Source: an uncultured Aquimarina sp. (lineage in GTDB: Bacteria > Bacteroidota > Bacteroidia > Flavobacteriales > Flavobacteriaceae). From it: DNA of 64,000 nucleotides. The stretch is taken from NCBI GenBank assembly GCA_947489195.1, contig CANLCT010000007.1:41441-105440 (forward strand), read 5' to 3'. The notes beneath the pieces were generated by a model. The model was not told where the DNA came from. It made no database searches and saw only the letters and a list, made by a program, of their open reading frames with translations. Shown one piece after another: positions 1-9,143 of the stretch; the first letter of the stretch is position 1, and each line of letters opens with the position of its first letter. The translations under genes and the position numbers were made by a program.

Positions 1-740
1 CTTGTTCCCAAGTTATAATGAACACCATTATGTTTGGTTTTATACAATATAACGGTACCACATAAAGTACAATAAACTCCTGCAACAGGAATATTACCTA
101 CGGTATCAGTAAATAGTTCATGCCAAGCTAAAATTCGTTTGGGGTAAGCTCTAAAATCCCCATTAATTTCAATTCCAAAAATAATATTTGAATCGTCTAA
201 ATATTTTGCATCATTGGCAGCAATCATTTTTGGGTTTCTTAAAGGTGGAATACCATCTTGACGTACGCCACCCCAACGGACTTCATCTAATCTAATTAAA
301 GATTGATGAGCTCTTTGATAAAAATATTTAGGAAATTTATGATCAATAAAGCTATGTAGTTTAGCTTTAAATGTAAAGTAATCATTGTTGTATGTCGCTG
401 GTTTATTCCAAATGGTGGCGTACCAAGTATTATAACTGTCTCGATTTTTTAGTGTGGTTTTTTCTTCTAAAATTTTAAGTAGCTGTCGTCTAATTCTGTG
501 GTCTTTTATAAAATATAAAGTGTCTACTAATAAGATTTCATCACTCTCTATCCAATTTTCAGAGATATGATCAATGGCTTTTTGATGTACAAGTATATCT
601 GTTGAAGAAAAGAAATCTAAAAAATAAGCATAGTGCGGTTTTTCTTTAAAAGTTTTGGGGAGTATTGTTTTAGAAGCAAATAGTGCATTTGATTGTAATA
701 GACCAATAAAAAATATAGTCAGGAATAATATCTTTTTCAT
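1..740 (-). CDS. DUF3179 domain-containing protein, partial (C-terminus beyond left edge)
   Basis: I translated this minus-strand frame from ATG at 738-740; it stays open to base 1, so about 246 N-terminal residues are visible and the stop lies outside. A signal peptide (MKKILFLTIFFIGLL) is followed by an alpha-rich stretch, then the DUF3179 core with VRWGGVRQDGIPPL, a Gly-Asp-Phe-Arg-Ala-Tyr-Pro segment and a CTLCGT motif. In DUF3179 families this CxxC is often CxxU in selenoprotein members; here both positions are Cys. The function of the family is unknown; a secreted redox or metal role is only a guess. It lies 134 bp downstream of the spondin-domain gene on the same strand. Confidence 0.8.
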   Translation of the reverse strand, partial: MKKILFLTIFFIGLLQSNALFASKTILPKTFKEKPHYAYFLDFFSSTDILVHQKAIDHISENWIESDEILLVDTLYFIKDHRIRRQLLKILEEKTTLKNRDSYNTWYATIWNKPATYNNDYFTFKAKLHSFIDHKFPKYFYQRAHQSLIRLDEVRWGGVRQDGIPPLRNPKMIAANDAKYLDDSNIIFGIEINGDFRAYPKRILAWHELFTDTVGNIPVAGVYCTLCGTVILYKTKHNGVHYNLGT

Positions 741-874
741 ATTCTAATATTATAAGTACTTGTTATAATAGTTATTGGATTATATTAAATCATTTAGAAT
801 TGAGAGTAATAAATAAGGGAACTAAAATAATAGTCCCCATATTTATGTAATTAAAATAATTTGATTCTTATAAA

Positions 875-1612
875 TTATTTATTTAATTCAGCATTTAAAC
901 TTTCTAAAAGTTCGCTAAAATTACCTCGTTCAGCTAAAAGCTGTAAACCATCTCCTCTGTCGGCAGCACCTTCAGTAAAAAAAGGATTATTGTCATTGTG
1001 AACAACTAATACACCAGGAGAGATTCGTATAGGATCTGGATCAGCAAATTCGCCTCTTAGATTTTCAATTCTTAGTGTAAATGTTCTATTACTAGCATTA
1101 TAATTGGTTATTTCTGCTTTTAAATACTCAGATACATCTGCTTCAACAACCCTAACATTTGCATTGTCATCATCGGCTCTTAATTCAGGGCTTCCACCAC
1201 CTCTTGTCGCTTCATTTTCTTCTTCAGTTCCAGCATCCCATAATAAAATTTGATTTGTAATATCCCCAGTAATAGCAGCACCATCATTGTTAAAAATGTT
1301 TATCCCACTACCTCTTGGAGCAAAAAGCCAATCATTACTAATAGATGACATAGACACAAAACTCATTTTAGCACTATTTGCACCTTCAGGAACCGTAAAA
1401 GTAAATTCATAAAATTCTTCAGGAGAATCTAAACTTGCTCGTTCTGGATTTGATCTGTTTTCATTTAAGTTTTGTGGTGAATTGTATGATACAACTTCAA
1501 CCAAATTTGGAGTTTCTGCGGGGTTTGTAGTGTCATCATCATCATCATTACATGAAAAAAGTGCGAGTGCAATGAACAGTGCAGACCACGAAATTGATTT
1601 TCTAGTTTTCAT
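875..1612 (-). CDS. Spondin-domain lipoprotein
   Basis: This 245-residue protein has a lipoprotein signal peptide with lipobox Cys at about residue 21 (ALFSC) followed by a run of Asp, so surface export is likely in a Bacteroidetes cell. The rest matches the spondin N domain pattern: a beta-sandwich with the segment SNDWLFAPRGSGINIF and then TGDITNQILLWDAGTEE. It is a paralogue of either half of the larger spondin protein at 5358-6785, sharing the SNDW-F-AP and GDITNQI-LWD-GTE motifs. The molecular role of bacterial spondin-domain lipoproteins is not established; adhesion or matrix binding is inference from eukaryotic F-spondin. Confidence 0.8.
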   Translation of the reverse strand: MKTRKSISWSALFIALALFSCNDDDDDTTNPAETPNLVEVVSYNSPQNLNENRSNPERASLDSPEEFYEFTFTVPEGANSAKMSFVSMSSISNDWLFAPRGSGINIFNNDGAAITGDITNQILLWDAGTEEENEATRGGGSPELRADDDNANVRVVEADVSEYLKAEITNYNASNRTFTLRIENLRGEFADPDPIRISPGVLVVHNDNNPFFTEGAADRGDGLQLLAERGNFSELLESLNAELNK

Positions 1613-1798
1613 AACTTTTTGTGTTTTATTTGTAAATTAAAGTTATGTTGATAGTCGTTTTTTTATAAAATACTTACTTTTTTATTAAAATAATTAGTTA
1701 TAAATCTGTAAATAAGGTTAAATTTTGATCTATTGATAAAATGTATCTCAAGTGTTTTTTTTTGATAAAAAAATATACTCAATGAGCTGTCATCTTTA

Positions 1799-2896
1799 CT
1801 AAATATCTAGCCATTGTTTAAATGCCGAAGCCTTATTTTTTCCTATAATAATATCAATTTCGGAACTGGGAGAAGTTTCAATTTTTAATTTATTATTATC
1901 GTATTTTATAATTTTACTTATTGCATATATGCAAACTATAATTTGTCGATTAACTCTAAAAAATAATTTATCATTCAAATGAGCATAAATACCATCAAGT
2001 GTTTCTTGAGAAGTTGATTTTTGACCATTTTTTTGAATCAAATAAGTTATTGTATTGTCAACAAATATATAAGCGATATCCTCAACGTTAACTGGGCGTA
2101 ATTCGTTTCTGGAATAAGTTAAAATACGCTTTTTTTCATGTTCTTTTGTCGAATTTATGGGTGTTGAGGTTGAAATGTCCTTTTGTGAAGCTTTAGCAAA
2201 TTCAGAAATATTTTCTTGATAGTTTTGTAGTGAAATATTTAACTTTTTTAAATCGTCTTCTATTTTTGAATTTACTTTAAGTAATTGATTATCATAAATT
2301 CCACTAATCCATCGAATAATTATTAGAATAAAAAGTAACAATACTAAGCCGATAATTAAAAAGCTTAGCGTTATTTTAGTTTTTAAATCATTGGTTTGCT
2401 CATTTAAAATTTCTTTATTTAGGTGTACTGCAACTATCCAATCAGATTCTTTTATAGGCAGTGAATAAAAAACATTTGAGTAATTGTTTGATAGTTCTGT
2501 ATTTAAAAACGTATATAGATCTTTACCAGAAATACTATTTTCAAAGCGAGAAACTATAGATGCTTTTTGATCACTTTTGCTTCCTATTTTAGTTACGTCG
2601 GGGTGACAAACAATAGCACCAGACCAATCAATAATAGATAAATATAAACTTTGATTACCCGTGTTTTGTATAGCGCGCTGTATAGCAGTTCTGTTTTGTT
2701 GTTCAATAATTTTAGTTTGGTTTTGCGCTAACAAACTTTGAAGGTTTTTTACTTGTTGCTGCCCTTGTTCAATTTTTTCATTCAATAAAGATATTGTGGC
2801 AAACTTTACAATTAAGTTAGCAGCTAGTATAGCAATTAATGCAAAAAAAACACAAAAGCTTATAGTAGGATATATATAGTATTTTATATTTTTCAA
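1799..2896 (-). CDS. Membrane-bound LytTR transcriptional regulator with Cache-like sensor
   Basis: The 365-residue protein starts with a transmembrane helix (about 12-32), then a coiled stretch, an extracytoplasmic Cache-like sensor (about 65-165), a second helix (about 172-195), a short coiled linker and a C-terminal LytTR DNA-binding domain (about 258-365, with the pattern NELRPVNVEDIAYIFVDN and FFRVNRQIIV). The layout suggests a one-component system that binds DNA while anchored in the inner membrane. It is divergent from the OB-fold/YceI/DUF5777 operon and upstream of a spondin gene, so these are candidate targets by position only. The ligand is unknown. Confidence 0.85.
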   Translation of the reverse strand: MKNIKYYIYPTISFCVFFALIAILAANLIVKFATISLLNEKIEQGQQQVKNLQSLLAQNQTKIIEQQNRTAIQRAIQNTGNQSLYLSIIDWSGAIVCHPDVTKIGSKSDQKASIVSRFENSISGKDLYTFLNTELSNNYSNVFYSLPIKESDWIVAVHLNKEILNEQTNDLKTKITLSFLIIGLVLLLFILIIIRWISGIYDNQLLKVNSKIEDDLKKLNISLQNYQENISEFAKASQKDISTSTPINSTKEHEKKRILTYSRNELRPVNVEDIAYIFVDNTITYLIQKNGQKSTSQETLDGIYAHLNDKLFFRVNRQIIVCIYAISKIIKYDNNKLKIETSPSSEIDIIIGKNKASAFKQWLDI

Positions 2897-3020
2897 TAGA
2901 AAATAGTTAGATTAAAAATCTGTAGGTTTAGTTTATTCCTTCTTAAGTCGTTTTTTTCAGTCTTACCTTAATTTATAGTCGTAAAAAACTTTAAAACATT
3001 TAATTTCACAAAAAAAATAA

Positions 3021-3449
3021 TTGAATTTTAATAGTAAACATAAGTTTTTTTTAGTTTTATCGATGGCAATACTATTGATAATAATTAGGTTTACAGTATT
3101 CGCTGATTACTTTAATTTTACACCAGTTAGTGTACAACGTTTTACTGTTAATGAGTTTTCGCAAAAATCTCAAAAAAAAGACAGCTTATTATTAAAAGAA
3201 TTTATTGAAGAAACCATTGAAGTGGAAGGAATTTTAAAAGAAATTACTTTAGTTAGAAATGGAAACACATCATTATTGTTGGAAGGATTAAACTCGGAAT
3301 TATTAGTGCTTTGCGAAATGAAAGAAAATCAAAAATTATCGCATTTAAAAATGGGTAGTGTTGTTTCTGTTATGGGAACATTTAAAGGAATATTGCATGA
3401 TGCCATCATGTTAAATTGTATTTTAATAGATAATGAAACTTATGAATAA
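3021..3449 (+). CDS. Membrane-anchored OB-fold (tRNA_anti-like) protein
   Basis: The 142-residue product has an N-terminal hydrophobic anchor (about 11-28) and a C-terminal small beta domain of the OB-fold 'tRNA_anti-like' type seen in Bacteroidetes lipoproteins (VEVEGILKEITLV, LCEMKENQKL, VSVMGTFKGIL). The start given is TTG at 3021, which keeps a basic N-terminus before the anchor; ATG at 3063 would cut into the anchor. It overlaps the YceI gene by 17 bases, so the two are probably translationally coupled. The function is unknown. Confidence 0.7.
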   Translation: MNFNSKHKFFLVLSMAILLIIIRFTVFADYFNFTPVSVQRFTVNEFSQKSQKKDSLLLKEFIEETIEVEGILKEITLVRNGNTSLLLEGLNSELLVLCEMKENQKLSHLKMGSVVSVMGTFKGILHDAIMLNCILIDNETYE

Positions 3450-3993
3450 GCTATTACTAGCTATTTTAATATGGCCTTGCTTGGTTTTTGCCCAAAAAAG
3501 CAAGCAATTTTTTACCAGACAAGGTCAAGTTGCTTTTTTTTCCTATACTGCTGTAGAAAATATACAAGCAAACAATGATCAGGCTTTTAGTATTTACGAT
3601 GCCACAACGAATCAAATTGCCGTAAGTATTTTGATGCGGGCTTTTAAATTTAAAAAGTCTTTAATGCATGAACATTTTAATGAAAGCTATATTGAATCCG
3701 ATATTTATCCCAAAGCTACTTTTGAAGGTGTTATAGAAGATTTTGATAAAGATTTAAGCGAAGCAGGCCAAACAAAGTTAATTAAAGGAAATTTTACATT
3801 ACGGAATAAAACCCAGCCTTTAAGTTTTAAAGCAAAAATACTGGCAACACCCAAAGGTTATATAATAGCAGGTGAACTAGAAGTAAAAGTTAAAGATTAC
3901 GATATTAAGATCCATCCACTAATTTCGCCCAATATTGCTGAAATAATTAAAGTTTCGTTCAATTTTAAATATGATAAACCTTATGAAGAATAA
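3433..3993 (+). CDS. YceI family protein
   Basis: This 186-residue protein has a signal peptide (to about residue 20) and a YceI-type lipocalin-like beta barrel, a fold that binds isoprenoid lipids in characterised members. Typical features are the GQVAFFSYTAVENIQANN start of the barrel, the HEHFNE segment, YPKATFEG and the closing PLSFKAK/ VKVKDYDIKIHP strands. ATG at 3433 or 3442 are both possible. It overlaps the gene before it by 17 bases and the gene after it by 23 bases, indicating one transcript with the OB-fold and DUF5777 genes. Confidence 0.9.
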   Translation: MKLMNKLLLAILIWPCLVFAQKSKQFFTRQGQVAFFSYTAVENIQANNDQAFSIYDATTNQIAVSILMRAFKFKKSLMHEHFNESYIESDIYPKATFEGVIEDFDKDLSEAGQTKLIKGNFTLRNKTQPLSFKAKILATPKGYIIAGELEVKVKDYDIKIHPLISPNIAEIIKVSFNFKYDKPYEE

Positions 3994-4858
3994 TTTTTTT
4001 TTAGTATTGTTTTTTTTAAGTTGTTTTTATGTAATAAATGGACAAACTTTATTAGATAAACTAGAAAATGAAAAACAAGAAGAAACCACATTTTATACAC
4101 AATCGACATTTATTGGAACTCGAATATCTTTAGGGCACTCCATCGAAACACGTAAAAAGGGTTCTTTAGAAATTTCGGCAAAAAATCGCTTTTGGGATTT
4201 ACCTACTCAAACGAGCACCAGTTTTTTGGCAGATAAAATGTCTACACGTTTTGGTTTAGATTACAGTATAACTAATACTTTTACCTTAGGAGTAGGCGCA
4301 AGTACTTTGGATGGGAATTTTAATGGATATCTAAAATACAGACTATTACAACAACAAACCAATGGTGTAAATAAATTTGGATTAACATGGGTTCAAACAA
4401 CATCATATCGAAGTAAAAAAATAGGTCAGGTTGAGTTAAGAGATAGTTTTAGTGACAGACTAGCTTATACAAGTCAATTATTAATAGGTCGTAGATTTAC
4501 CCGAAGATTTTCTGCTCAATTATCACCCACTTTTATTCACCGAGGCTCAACTCGATTTGGTATTGATGATCCTAATCATTTTGCACTAGGTCTGGGCATT
4601 CGTTTTAAAACAACTATACGAAGTGAATTCGTATCAGAGTATTTTTATGTAGCCAACCCATTAAATTCGATTGAAACTTTTAATGCCGTTTCTATAGGCT
4701 ATAATTGGGCATTAAAAAATATTTCATTACAATTTAAACTTACTAATTCGGGTTTGTTTGCCGAAGATGCTTTTATTACGCAAACGCGTAAAAACTTGAA
4801 TACTCGTAGAGGTAATTTGTTTTTTGGGTTTACCATGATCTATTTCCTACAATTGTAA
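3971..4858 (+). CDS. DUF5777 family beta-barrel outer membrane protein
   Basis: The 295-residue product has a signal peptide and then alternating beta strands with aromatic girdles ending in the aromatic strand FFGFTMIYFLQL, typical of an outer membrane barrel. The pattern (HSIETRKKGSLEISAKNRFWD, FGLDYSITNTFTLGVG) fits the Bacteroidetes DUF5777 family, which often sits with YceI genes, as here. The start could be ATG 3971 or 3983, the latter giving a cleaner signal peptide. The substrate is not known. Confidence 0.8.
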   Translation: MINLMKNNFFLVLFFLSCFYVINGQTLLDKLENEKQEETTFYTQSTFIGTRISLGHSIETRKKGSLEISAKNRFWDLPTQTSTSFLADKMSTRFGLDYSITNTFTLGVGASTLDGNFNGYLKYRLLQQQTNGVNKFGLTWVQTTSYRSKKIGQVELRDSFSDRLAYTSQLLIGRRFTRRFSAQLSPTFIHRGSTRFGIDDPNHFALGLGIRFKTTIRSEFVSEYFYVANPLNSIETFNAVSIGYNWALKNISLQFKLTNSGLFAEDAFITQTRKNLNTRRGNLFFGFTMIYFLQL

Positions 4859-5357
4859 CTAATTCATGTTCGGTTGAGGTATAAAATCGTTTTGTTAACA
4901 AGGCCTTAAGCATATAAACTTTATTAACCTGAGTTTGACATTATTTTTTTAACTCAATTTATATGTAAGCCTAAAACGATTGCAATTAATGGATTGTTTT
5001 TTTGATGTCATTACTAAAAACAGAATCAAATCCCAAGTTCGAATTTTTACTTGATGCTTATTTTAAACTTATGTTCATGCTAAATTTTAAGTTTAGAATA
5101 GTTTTTTTTTATAATTTGTATCTGTTGACTTGTATTCTCTTACCTTAATAAAGTACAGTAAATTTTTATGTTTACCTATGCTATCTTTTCACTAAAAATC
5201 ATTCCTTTTTAAAGCTAGATATTCACTTTTAAATGATGTTAAGTATCGTATTTAGAACATATTCCTTTTTAAAAGTGACATTTCGAGTTCACTTCATTTT
5301 TTTTTATAGAGTCTGACTATGGAAGTAGTTTTACAGGACTAAATAAAAAAATATATA
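4859..5357. other. Intergenic, no gene seen
   Basis: The 499-bp AT-rich gap has no open frame with coding character and no clear terminator after the DUF5777 gene. An imperfect repeat of the element attccttttta occurs at about 5200-5212 and 5260-5275. The promoter of the spondin gene at 5358 is presumably within the last 100 bases, but no clear TAnnTTTG box is visible. Confidence 0.5.
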
Positions 5358-6785
5358 ATGAAAAATTTAAGAATTAGTGTATTGATGTTAGCAAGTATGC
5401 TTATCATGTCATGTCAAGATGATGATACAACTGTTGAAGACGTATTAAACCCAGAACAAGAAGAAAATGTAGATCCTACTATTGAAACTACAACATTTGA
5501 TGTTAGTATAAGGAATACGGTAAACATTTTAAATACAAAAGTATTTAATACACCAGAAGGAGCCACAGCACCGGGGCCAGCTGGAGCAAAAGATGCTTAT
5601 TATTCAATAAAATTTAAAGCAGTACCTGGAACCTATTTAAGCTTTGCAACCATGCAAGCAGCAAGTAATGATTGGTTTTTTGCTCCAAAAGAATCAGGAG
5701 TTAAATTATTTGATGCCGCAGGCGCACCAGTAACGGGTGATATTACAAATCAAATTTATCTTTGGGATTCTGGGACTGAAAACGAAGATCCTGCGTTTAT
5801 TGCTACTGTGCAGGAAGGACCAGCTTCGGGTGAGCCTGATCCAAACAATAAAGTACGTGTGGTTAAAGAAGATGTAACCCCTTATATGAAAGCAGAGTTA
5901 CTATGGGATGCAACAACCAATTATTTTACCTTAAATTTAATCAATTTGGTAGGAGGTAATGCCGAAAAACCAATAGTACTTACACCAGGATTAGTGGTTT
6001 TACATGCTCAAAAATCGCCGTTATTTACTGTTGGTGAAGTTGATAGGGGAGTAGGTTTAAAAGAAATAGCCGAAGATGGTATGCCAAAAAAATTATATGA
6101 TTGGTTTAAAGAAGAAGGAACAACTGAAGGAGCCTTTTTAAGAATGTCTGCCTCATTAATTAAATTTTCACCAGCATTAATTTATGCGTTTAATGGAGCA
6201 GAAGGAGCAAAAGATCCATTTTTCACTCAAGGAGAACCAGCTAAGCAAAATAGTGGCTTAGAGGAATTAGCTGAAGATGGAAATAGGAGTATTGCTTACA
6301 ATTATTTAAAAGAAGAACTTAAAATACCTGTAGCCGCAAGTAATGAAGAAATGCCAATAGGACCAGGGGAAACATTTACATTTACTATTGAAGTGCCTAC
6401 AAATAAAGATTATAAATTTAGTTTGTTAACTATGATGGTGCCTTCAAATGACTGGTTTATAAGTCATAATACAGCAGGTTTAGAGCTATTTGATAGTGAG
6501 GGAGCGCCATTAACTTATGAAGGTGCAGGGACTAAAACTTATTTATATGATGCAGGAACAGAAGTAGATCAACCTATAGGTATAGGGAATTATCAAGCAT
6601 CAATTCAAATGGGACCAAATGAAGGACCAGTTGATGAAGATAATAGTATACGTCGAGTACCAATGATTATGGATGGACAGTTTGGAAAAGGATCTGTAAT
6701 TGGCGGAGGCGCTGGTGTAGTATGGAATAATGATCCAAGAGGAGGTTACAATTTTATTGAAATTGATATTGTACCAAGAAATTAA
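5358..6785 (+). CDS. Two-domain spondin lipoprotein
   Basis: The 475-residue protein begins with a lipoprotein signal (MLIMSC, Cys at about 19, then Asp-rich). It has two spondin-like beta-sandwich domains: about 45-245 (with SNDWFFAPKESGVKLFD and TGDITNQIYLWDSGTE) and about 330-475 (SNDWFISHNTAGLELFDSEG). Between them are two copies of a short module, P-F-TxGE-D/A-GLxELAEDGN, which also closes the 875-1612 paralogue. It sits alone between a 499-bp gap and a strong terminator. The cell-surface role is inferred from the export signal; the ligand is unknown. Confidence 0.8.
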   Translation: MKNLRISVLMLASMLIMSCQDDDTTVEDVLNPEQEENVDPTIETTTFDVSIRNTVNILNTKVFNTPEGATAPGPAGAKDAYYSIKFKAVPGTYLSFATMQAASNDWFFAPKESGVKLFDAAGAPVTGDITNQIYLWDSGTENEDPAFIATVQEGPASGEPDPNNKVRVVKEDVTPYMKAELLWDATTNYFTLNLINLVGGNAEKPIVLTPGLVVLHAQKSPLFTVGEVDRGVGLKEIAEDGMPKKLYDWFKEEGTTEGAFLRMSASLIKFSPALIYAFNGAEGAKDPFFTQGEPAKQNSGLEELAEDGNRSIAYNYLKEELKIPVAASNEEMPIGPGETFTFTIEVPTNKDYKFSLLTMMVPSNDWFISHNTAGLELFDSEGAPLTYEGAGTKTYLYDAGTEVDQPIGIGNYQASIQMGPNEGPVDEDNSIRRVPMIMDGQFGKGSVIGGGAGVVWNNDPRGGYNFIEIDIVPRN

Positions 6786-6817
6786 AAGTTAGTTTTTTGT
6801 TTATAGTTATGATTGTA

Positions 6818-6855
6818 AAAACAGACTGTCCTTTTAAAAGGCAGTCTGTTTTTTT
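6818..6855 (+). terminator. Rho-independent terminator after spondin gene
   Basis: Arms AAACAGACTG and CAGTCTGTTT enclose a CCTTTTAAAAGG stem, followed by a run of T. It is placed 32 bases after the stop. Confidence 0.9.
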
Positions 6856-6926
6856 AATAATTTATGCTTAGAGTAGTATTTCAAATTAAAACGATCTAAT
6901 GCTGTTTACTTGATTGGCAATATTGA

Positions 6927-7475
6927 TTATTTGTATTGTTCAGGTGTTACATCTATTTTTAAAAGAAATTCTCCATTTTTGTCCTTATAGAAATAAGCCA
7001 TAGTAACTTTATTTTCTTTATATCCTTTCATTTCTGGGTTGGTCTTTACATTGTTAACGACGTTTGGTTCTATAAAACGCCTTAATTCCTCTATATTTAT
7101 TTCGCTTTTTTCTATATTAACCAAAGTGTAATTATATTGAAAAATGTTATTTGGCATAGCAACAGTATTATCAAGACGTGTGTCATTATCAATCATTATT
7201 GGGCAGCTTTTGTTTATTTCGCTTGCTGCTTCCATCATTGCTTTGTCAAAAGATTTGGGGTTATTAAATAGTTTTTGAATAGCAAAATAAGAAATTACAA
7301 AAGCAATTATTGCCACTATGATTGGTGAAATTTTGTTTTTTCCTTTTTTTTCTGATTTTTCAACAGGAGCATTTTTAGTGACTATACCTTCGGGTAATTC
7401 AAATCCACATTGAGGGCAATATTTTGATAAATTAGAATTTAATTTATTGCATTTCTCACATTTAATTTCAGTCAT
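6927..7475 (-). CDS. Zinc-ribbon membrane protein of unknown function
   Basis: The 182-residue protein starts with a zinc-ribbon of four Cys at residues 6, 9, 20 and 23 (CxxC-x10-CxxC), then a Lys-rich linker, one transmembrane helix (about 49-67) and an extracytoplasmic domain of about 110 residues containing PIMIDNDTRLDN and IEELRRFIEPNVV. The last domain resembles small domains seen in other bacterial zinc-ribbon membrane proteins but I cannot name a function. It is a single gene reading toward the spondin terminator. Confidence 0.7.
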   Translation of the reverse strand: MTEIKCEKCNKLNSNLSKYCPQCGFELPEGIVTKNAPVEKSEKKGKNKISPIIVAIIAFVISYFAIQKLFNNPKSFDKAMMEAASEINKSCPIMIDNDTRLDNTVAMPNNIFQYNYTLVNIEKSEINIEELRRFIEPNVVNNVKTNPEMKGYKENKVTMAYFYKDKNGEFLLKIDVTPEQYK

Positions 7476-7701
7476 ATTTTTATTGATTAATATTCTAAAG
7501 TTATATTTTGGTCACATTACTAGCAATGGTCTTGTGTATGAAACCTTGCGAGGAAAAAGGTACTAACTTTTCAGATAAATGCAGAGCCGAATTTTTATAT
7601 TTTGTTTTTAACTTTTCTATTCTAAAAGATAAACTTTAAAATTTAGCGGTCTTTGAAAATAAACAGAGGCTTTGGCTCTAATTAGCTATGATTTATACAG
7701 C

Positions 7702-7860
7702 GTGTGCCTTGAATGGTAAATATAGTTCATTTAATGAAAGTCCCAAAGGGTGCGAATCCCCGATACGAGGAGGTAACTCCTGAGTAAAGTAAATGACAAG
7801 GTTGATTGGGGTAACTTAATATTAACCCCTATCTTACTACTCGATTCGATTGTAGCCAGT
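7702..7860 (+). ncRNA. Structured RNA resembling group II intron 5' end (domain I remnant)
   Basis: The stretch begins GTGTG (group II 5' ends are GUGYG) and folds as a branched RNA: CCTTG at 7707-7711 pairs with CAAGG at 7797-7801; TCATTTA at 7727-7733 pairs with TAAATGA at 7790-7796; GGG/CCC closes a TGCGAAT loop (7748-7760); and AGGAG/CTCCT closes a GTAA tetraloop (7768-7781). A further GGGGT/ACCCC hairpin follows (about 7808-7829). It stops against the 3' end of the hip operon, and no reverse transcriptase or domain V was found nearby. Group II intron remnant is my inference; another structured RNA is possible. Confidence 0.5.
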
Positions 7861-7861
7861 T

Positions 7862-8824
7862 TTAATTAATTTCCAATTGTTTGAATTTTTCTTTAACCAT
7901 ATTGCGATAGTTTTCTTTAAACTCGTCTGATAGAAAACTTTCATTGATTAGATTATACCATTTGTTTTGAAGTCTTTCAAATTTTTTAAAAATGTTCTCG
8001 ATTGATTTATCATTCATCCCACTTGTTTTCATAGCAATCAAAAAATCTTTTCTCCTGATCTTTTTCTTTTTACCATTAAGATTTAGTGCCAATTCTTCAT
8101 CATCTTCTTCAACAACTAATTCAAAAGCTACTAAATCATACGCTGGACATAAGTTATAATCTAGACTTACATCTTTTAATAAAGAGAAGTTTTTTAGGTG
8201 CATATCGTTGTTGCCGGTTAAAAAACAAAATAATATTAATTCATAAAAGTTAACGATATCAAAACCTGGATTACTTGAGTATTTTTTTATTGTTTTCGCA
8301 ACTTGTTCATGCGAACCTTTGTATTTATGTTCTGTCTGTCTTTCTGTTAATTGACACATATCTTCCATATGCAGTTTGTGATTCTTTAATCTATCAATTC
8401 TTTTAGTTATATATGCTAATTCACCTGATTTGAGTCTTATTAAAGAATGTTCTACTGTTTTTATTTTCGATAATTTAGCTAGATTCATCGTTAAATCCTC
8501 AATTTCAGGAAGCTGCTCGTAAAGTGCAGTTTGTGGTTTTAAAATGAATTCCCCCCATAATCCTACAATGGAGAACCTTTCTATGGCTGAATCATCAGTC
8601 ATTTTACAGCTACTCATTGATAATTTAGGTTGAACACCAGTTACAGTTCTTTGACTTTTAACTACTTTTTCTGCCAATTCGAGCATTTCACTTTGGATAT
8701 AATCTAATATAGGAGGGACATTTTTTCCAAAGAACTTTCTGCTGCATGATTTATGGAATTCATATCCTATGAATTCTTCATCTTTGATTTGTTTATAACA
8801 TAATAGACATTTATTCATCTTCAT
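7862..8824 (-). CDS. hipT: HipT-like serine/threonine kinase toxin (HipA C-terminal domain)
   Basis: The 320-residue protein has the HipA kinase fold without the usual N-terminal subdomain. An N-terminal CxxC/HxxC motif (CLLC, HKSC) precedes it. The ATP-binding loop is TVTGVQPKLS (about 61-71), the catalytic loop is NNDMHLKNFSLL and the metal-binding Asp is in PAYDLVAF. HipA/HipT toxins phosphorylate aminoacyl-tRNA synthetases in known cases; the target here is unknown. It overlaps the hipS-like gene by 14 bases. The gene order B-S-T and the split of the N-subdomain match the HipBST type of system, in which HipS is the antitoxin. Confidence 0.85.
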   Translation of the reverse strand: MKMNKCLLCYKQIKDEEFIGYEFHKSCSRKFFGKNVPPILDYIQSEMLELAEKVVKSQRTVTGVQPKLSMSSCKMTDDSAIERFSIVGLWGEFILKPQTALYEQLPEIEDLTMNLAKLSKIKTVEHSLIRLKSGELAYITKRIDRLKNHKLHMEDMCQLTERQTEHKYKGSHEQVAKTIKKYSSNPGFDIVNFYELILFCFLTGNNDMHLKNFSLLKDVSLDYNLCPAYDLVAFELVVEEDDEELALNLNGKKKKIRRKDFLIAMKTSGMNDKSIENIFKKFERLQNKWYNLINESFLSDEFKENYRNMVKEKFKQLEIN

Positions 8825-9143
8825 TTAATTCAATAGGTTCAACAGATACAGCCCCAATACAATCTTTGCAGGTAACTAATAAAATGCTCATTCTATCTCT
8901 CATGTTTAATTTCCAATTCTTTTGGGCTATGTCTAATAGCCATCCTTCAGGTATTAATCCATCAAAAAAGGGAAACAGTATTTTACTTGAATATATTGAT
9001 GATGTTAATGGAAGGGTTAAACTGATTGGTTCCGGGTTTTCAATAGTCAAATAATCTGTTTCATATTTAAAATGAAAACCTTCATGATCTTCAATTAGAG
9101 TGCCAGCCCAATTTTGATGCATAAATATTTTAGCTTTCTTCAT
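8811..9143 (-). CDS. hipS: HipS-like protein (HipA N-terminal subdomain)
   Basis: The 110-residue product matches only the HipA N-terminal 'couple_hipA' domain: HQNWAGTLIEDHEGFHFKYE, then PISLTLPLTSSIYSSK, FPFFDGLIPEGWLL and a final KDCIGAVSVEP. In classical HipA this piece is the first third of the toxin; as a free protein in HipBST it neutralises HipT. It overlaps hipB upstream and hipT downstream by 14 bases each, so the three are surely co-translated. The equal, in-family overlaps argue against a frameshifted hipA. Confidence 0.85.
   Translation of the reverse strand: MKKAKIFMHQNWAGTLIEDHEGFHFKYETDYLTIENPEPISLTLPLTSSIYSSKILFPFFDGLIPEGWLLDIAQKNWKLNMRDRMSILLVTCKDCIGAVSVEPIELNEDE

Noticed and set aside
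7862..9143. hipA broken in two by a frameshift
   Set aside because: The split falls at the known HipS/HipT boundary, both parts start with ATG, overlaps are 14 bases as for hipB/hipS, and the family organisation is known.
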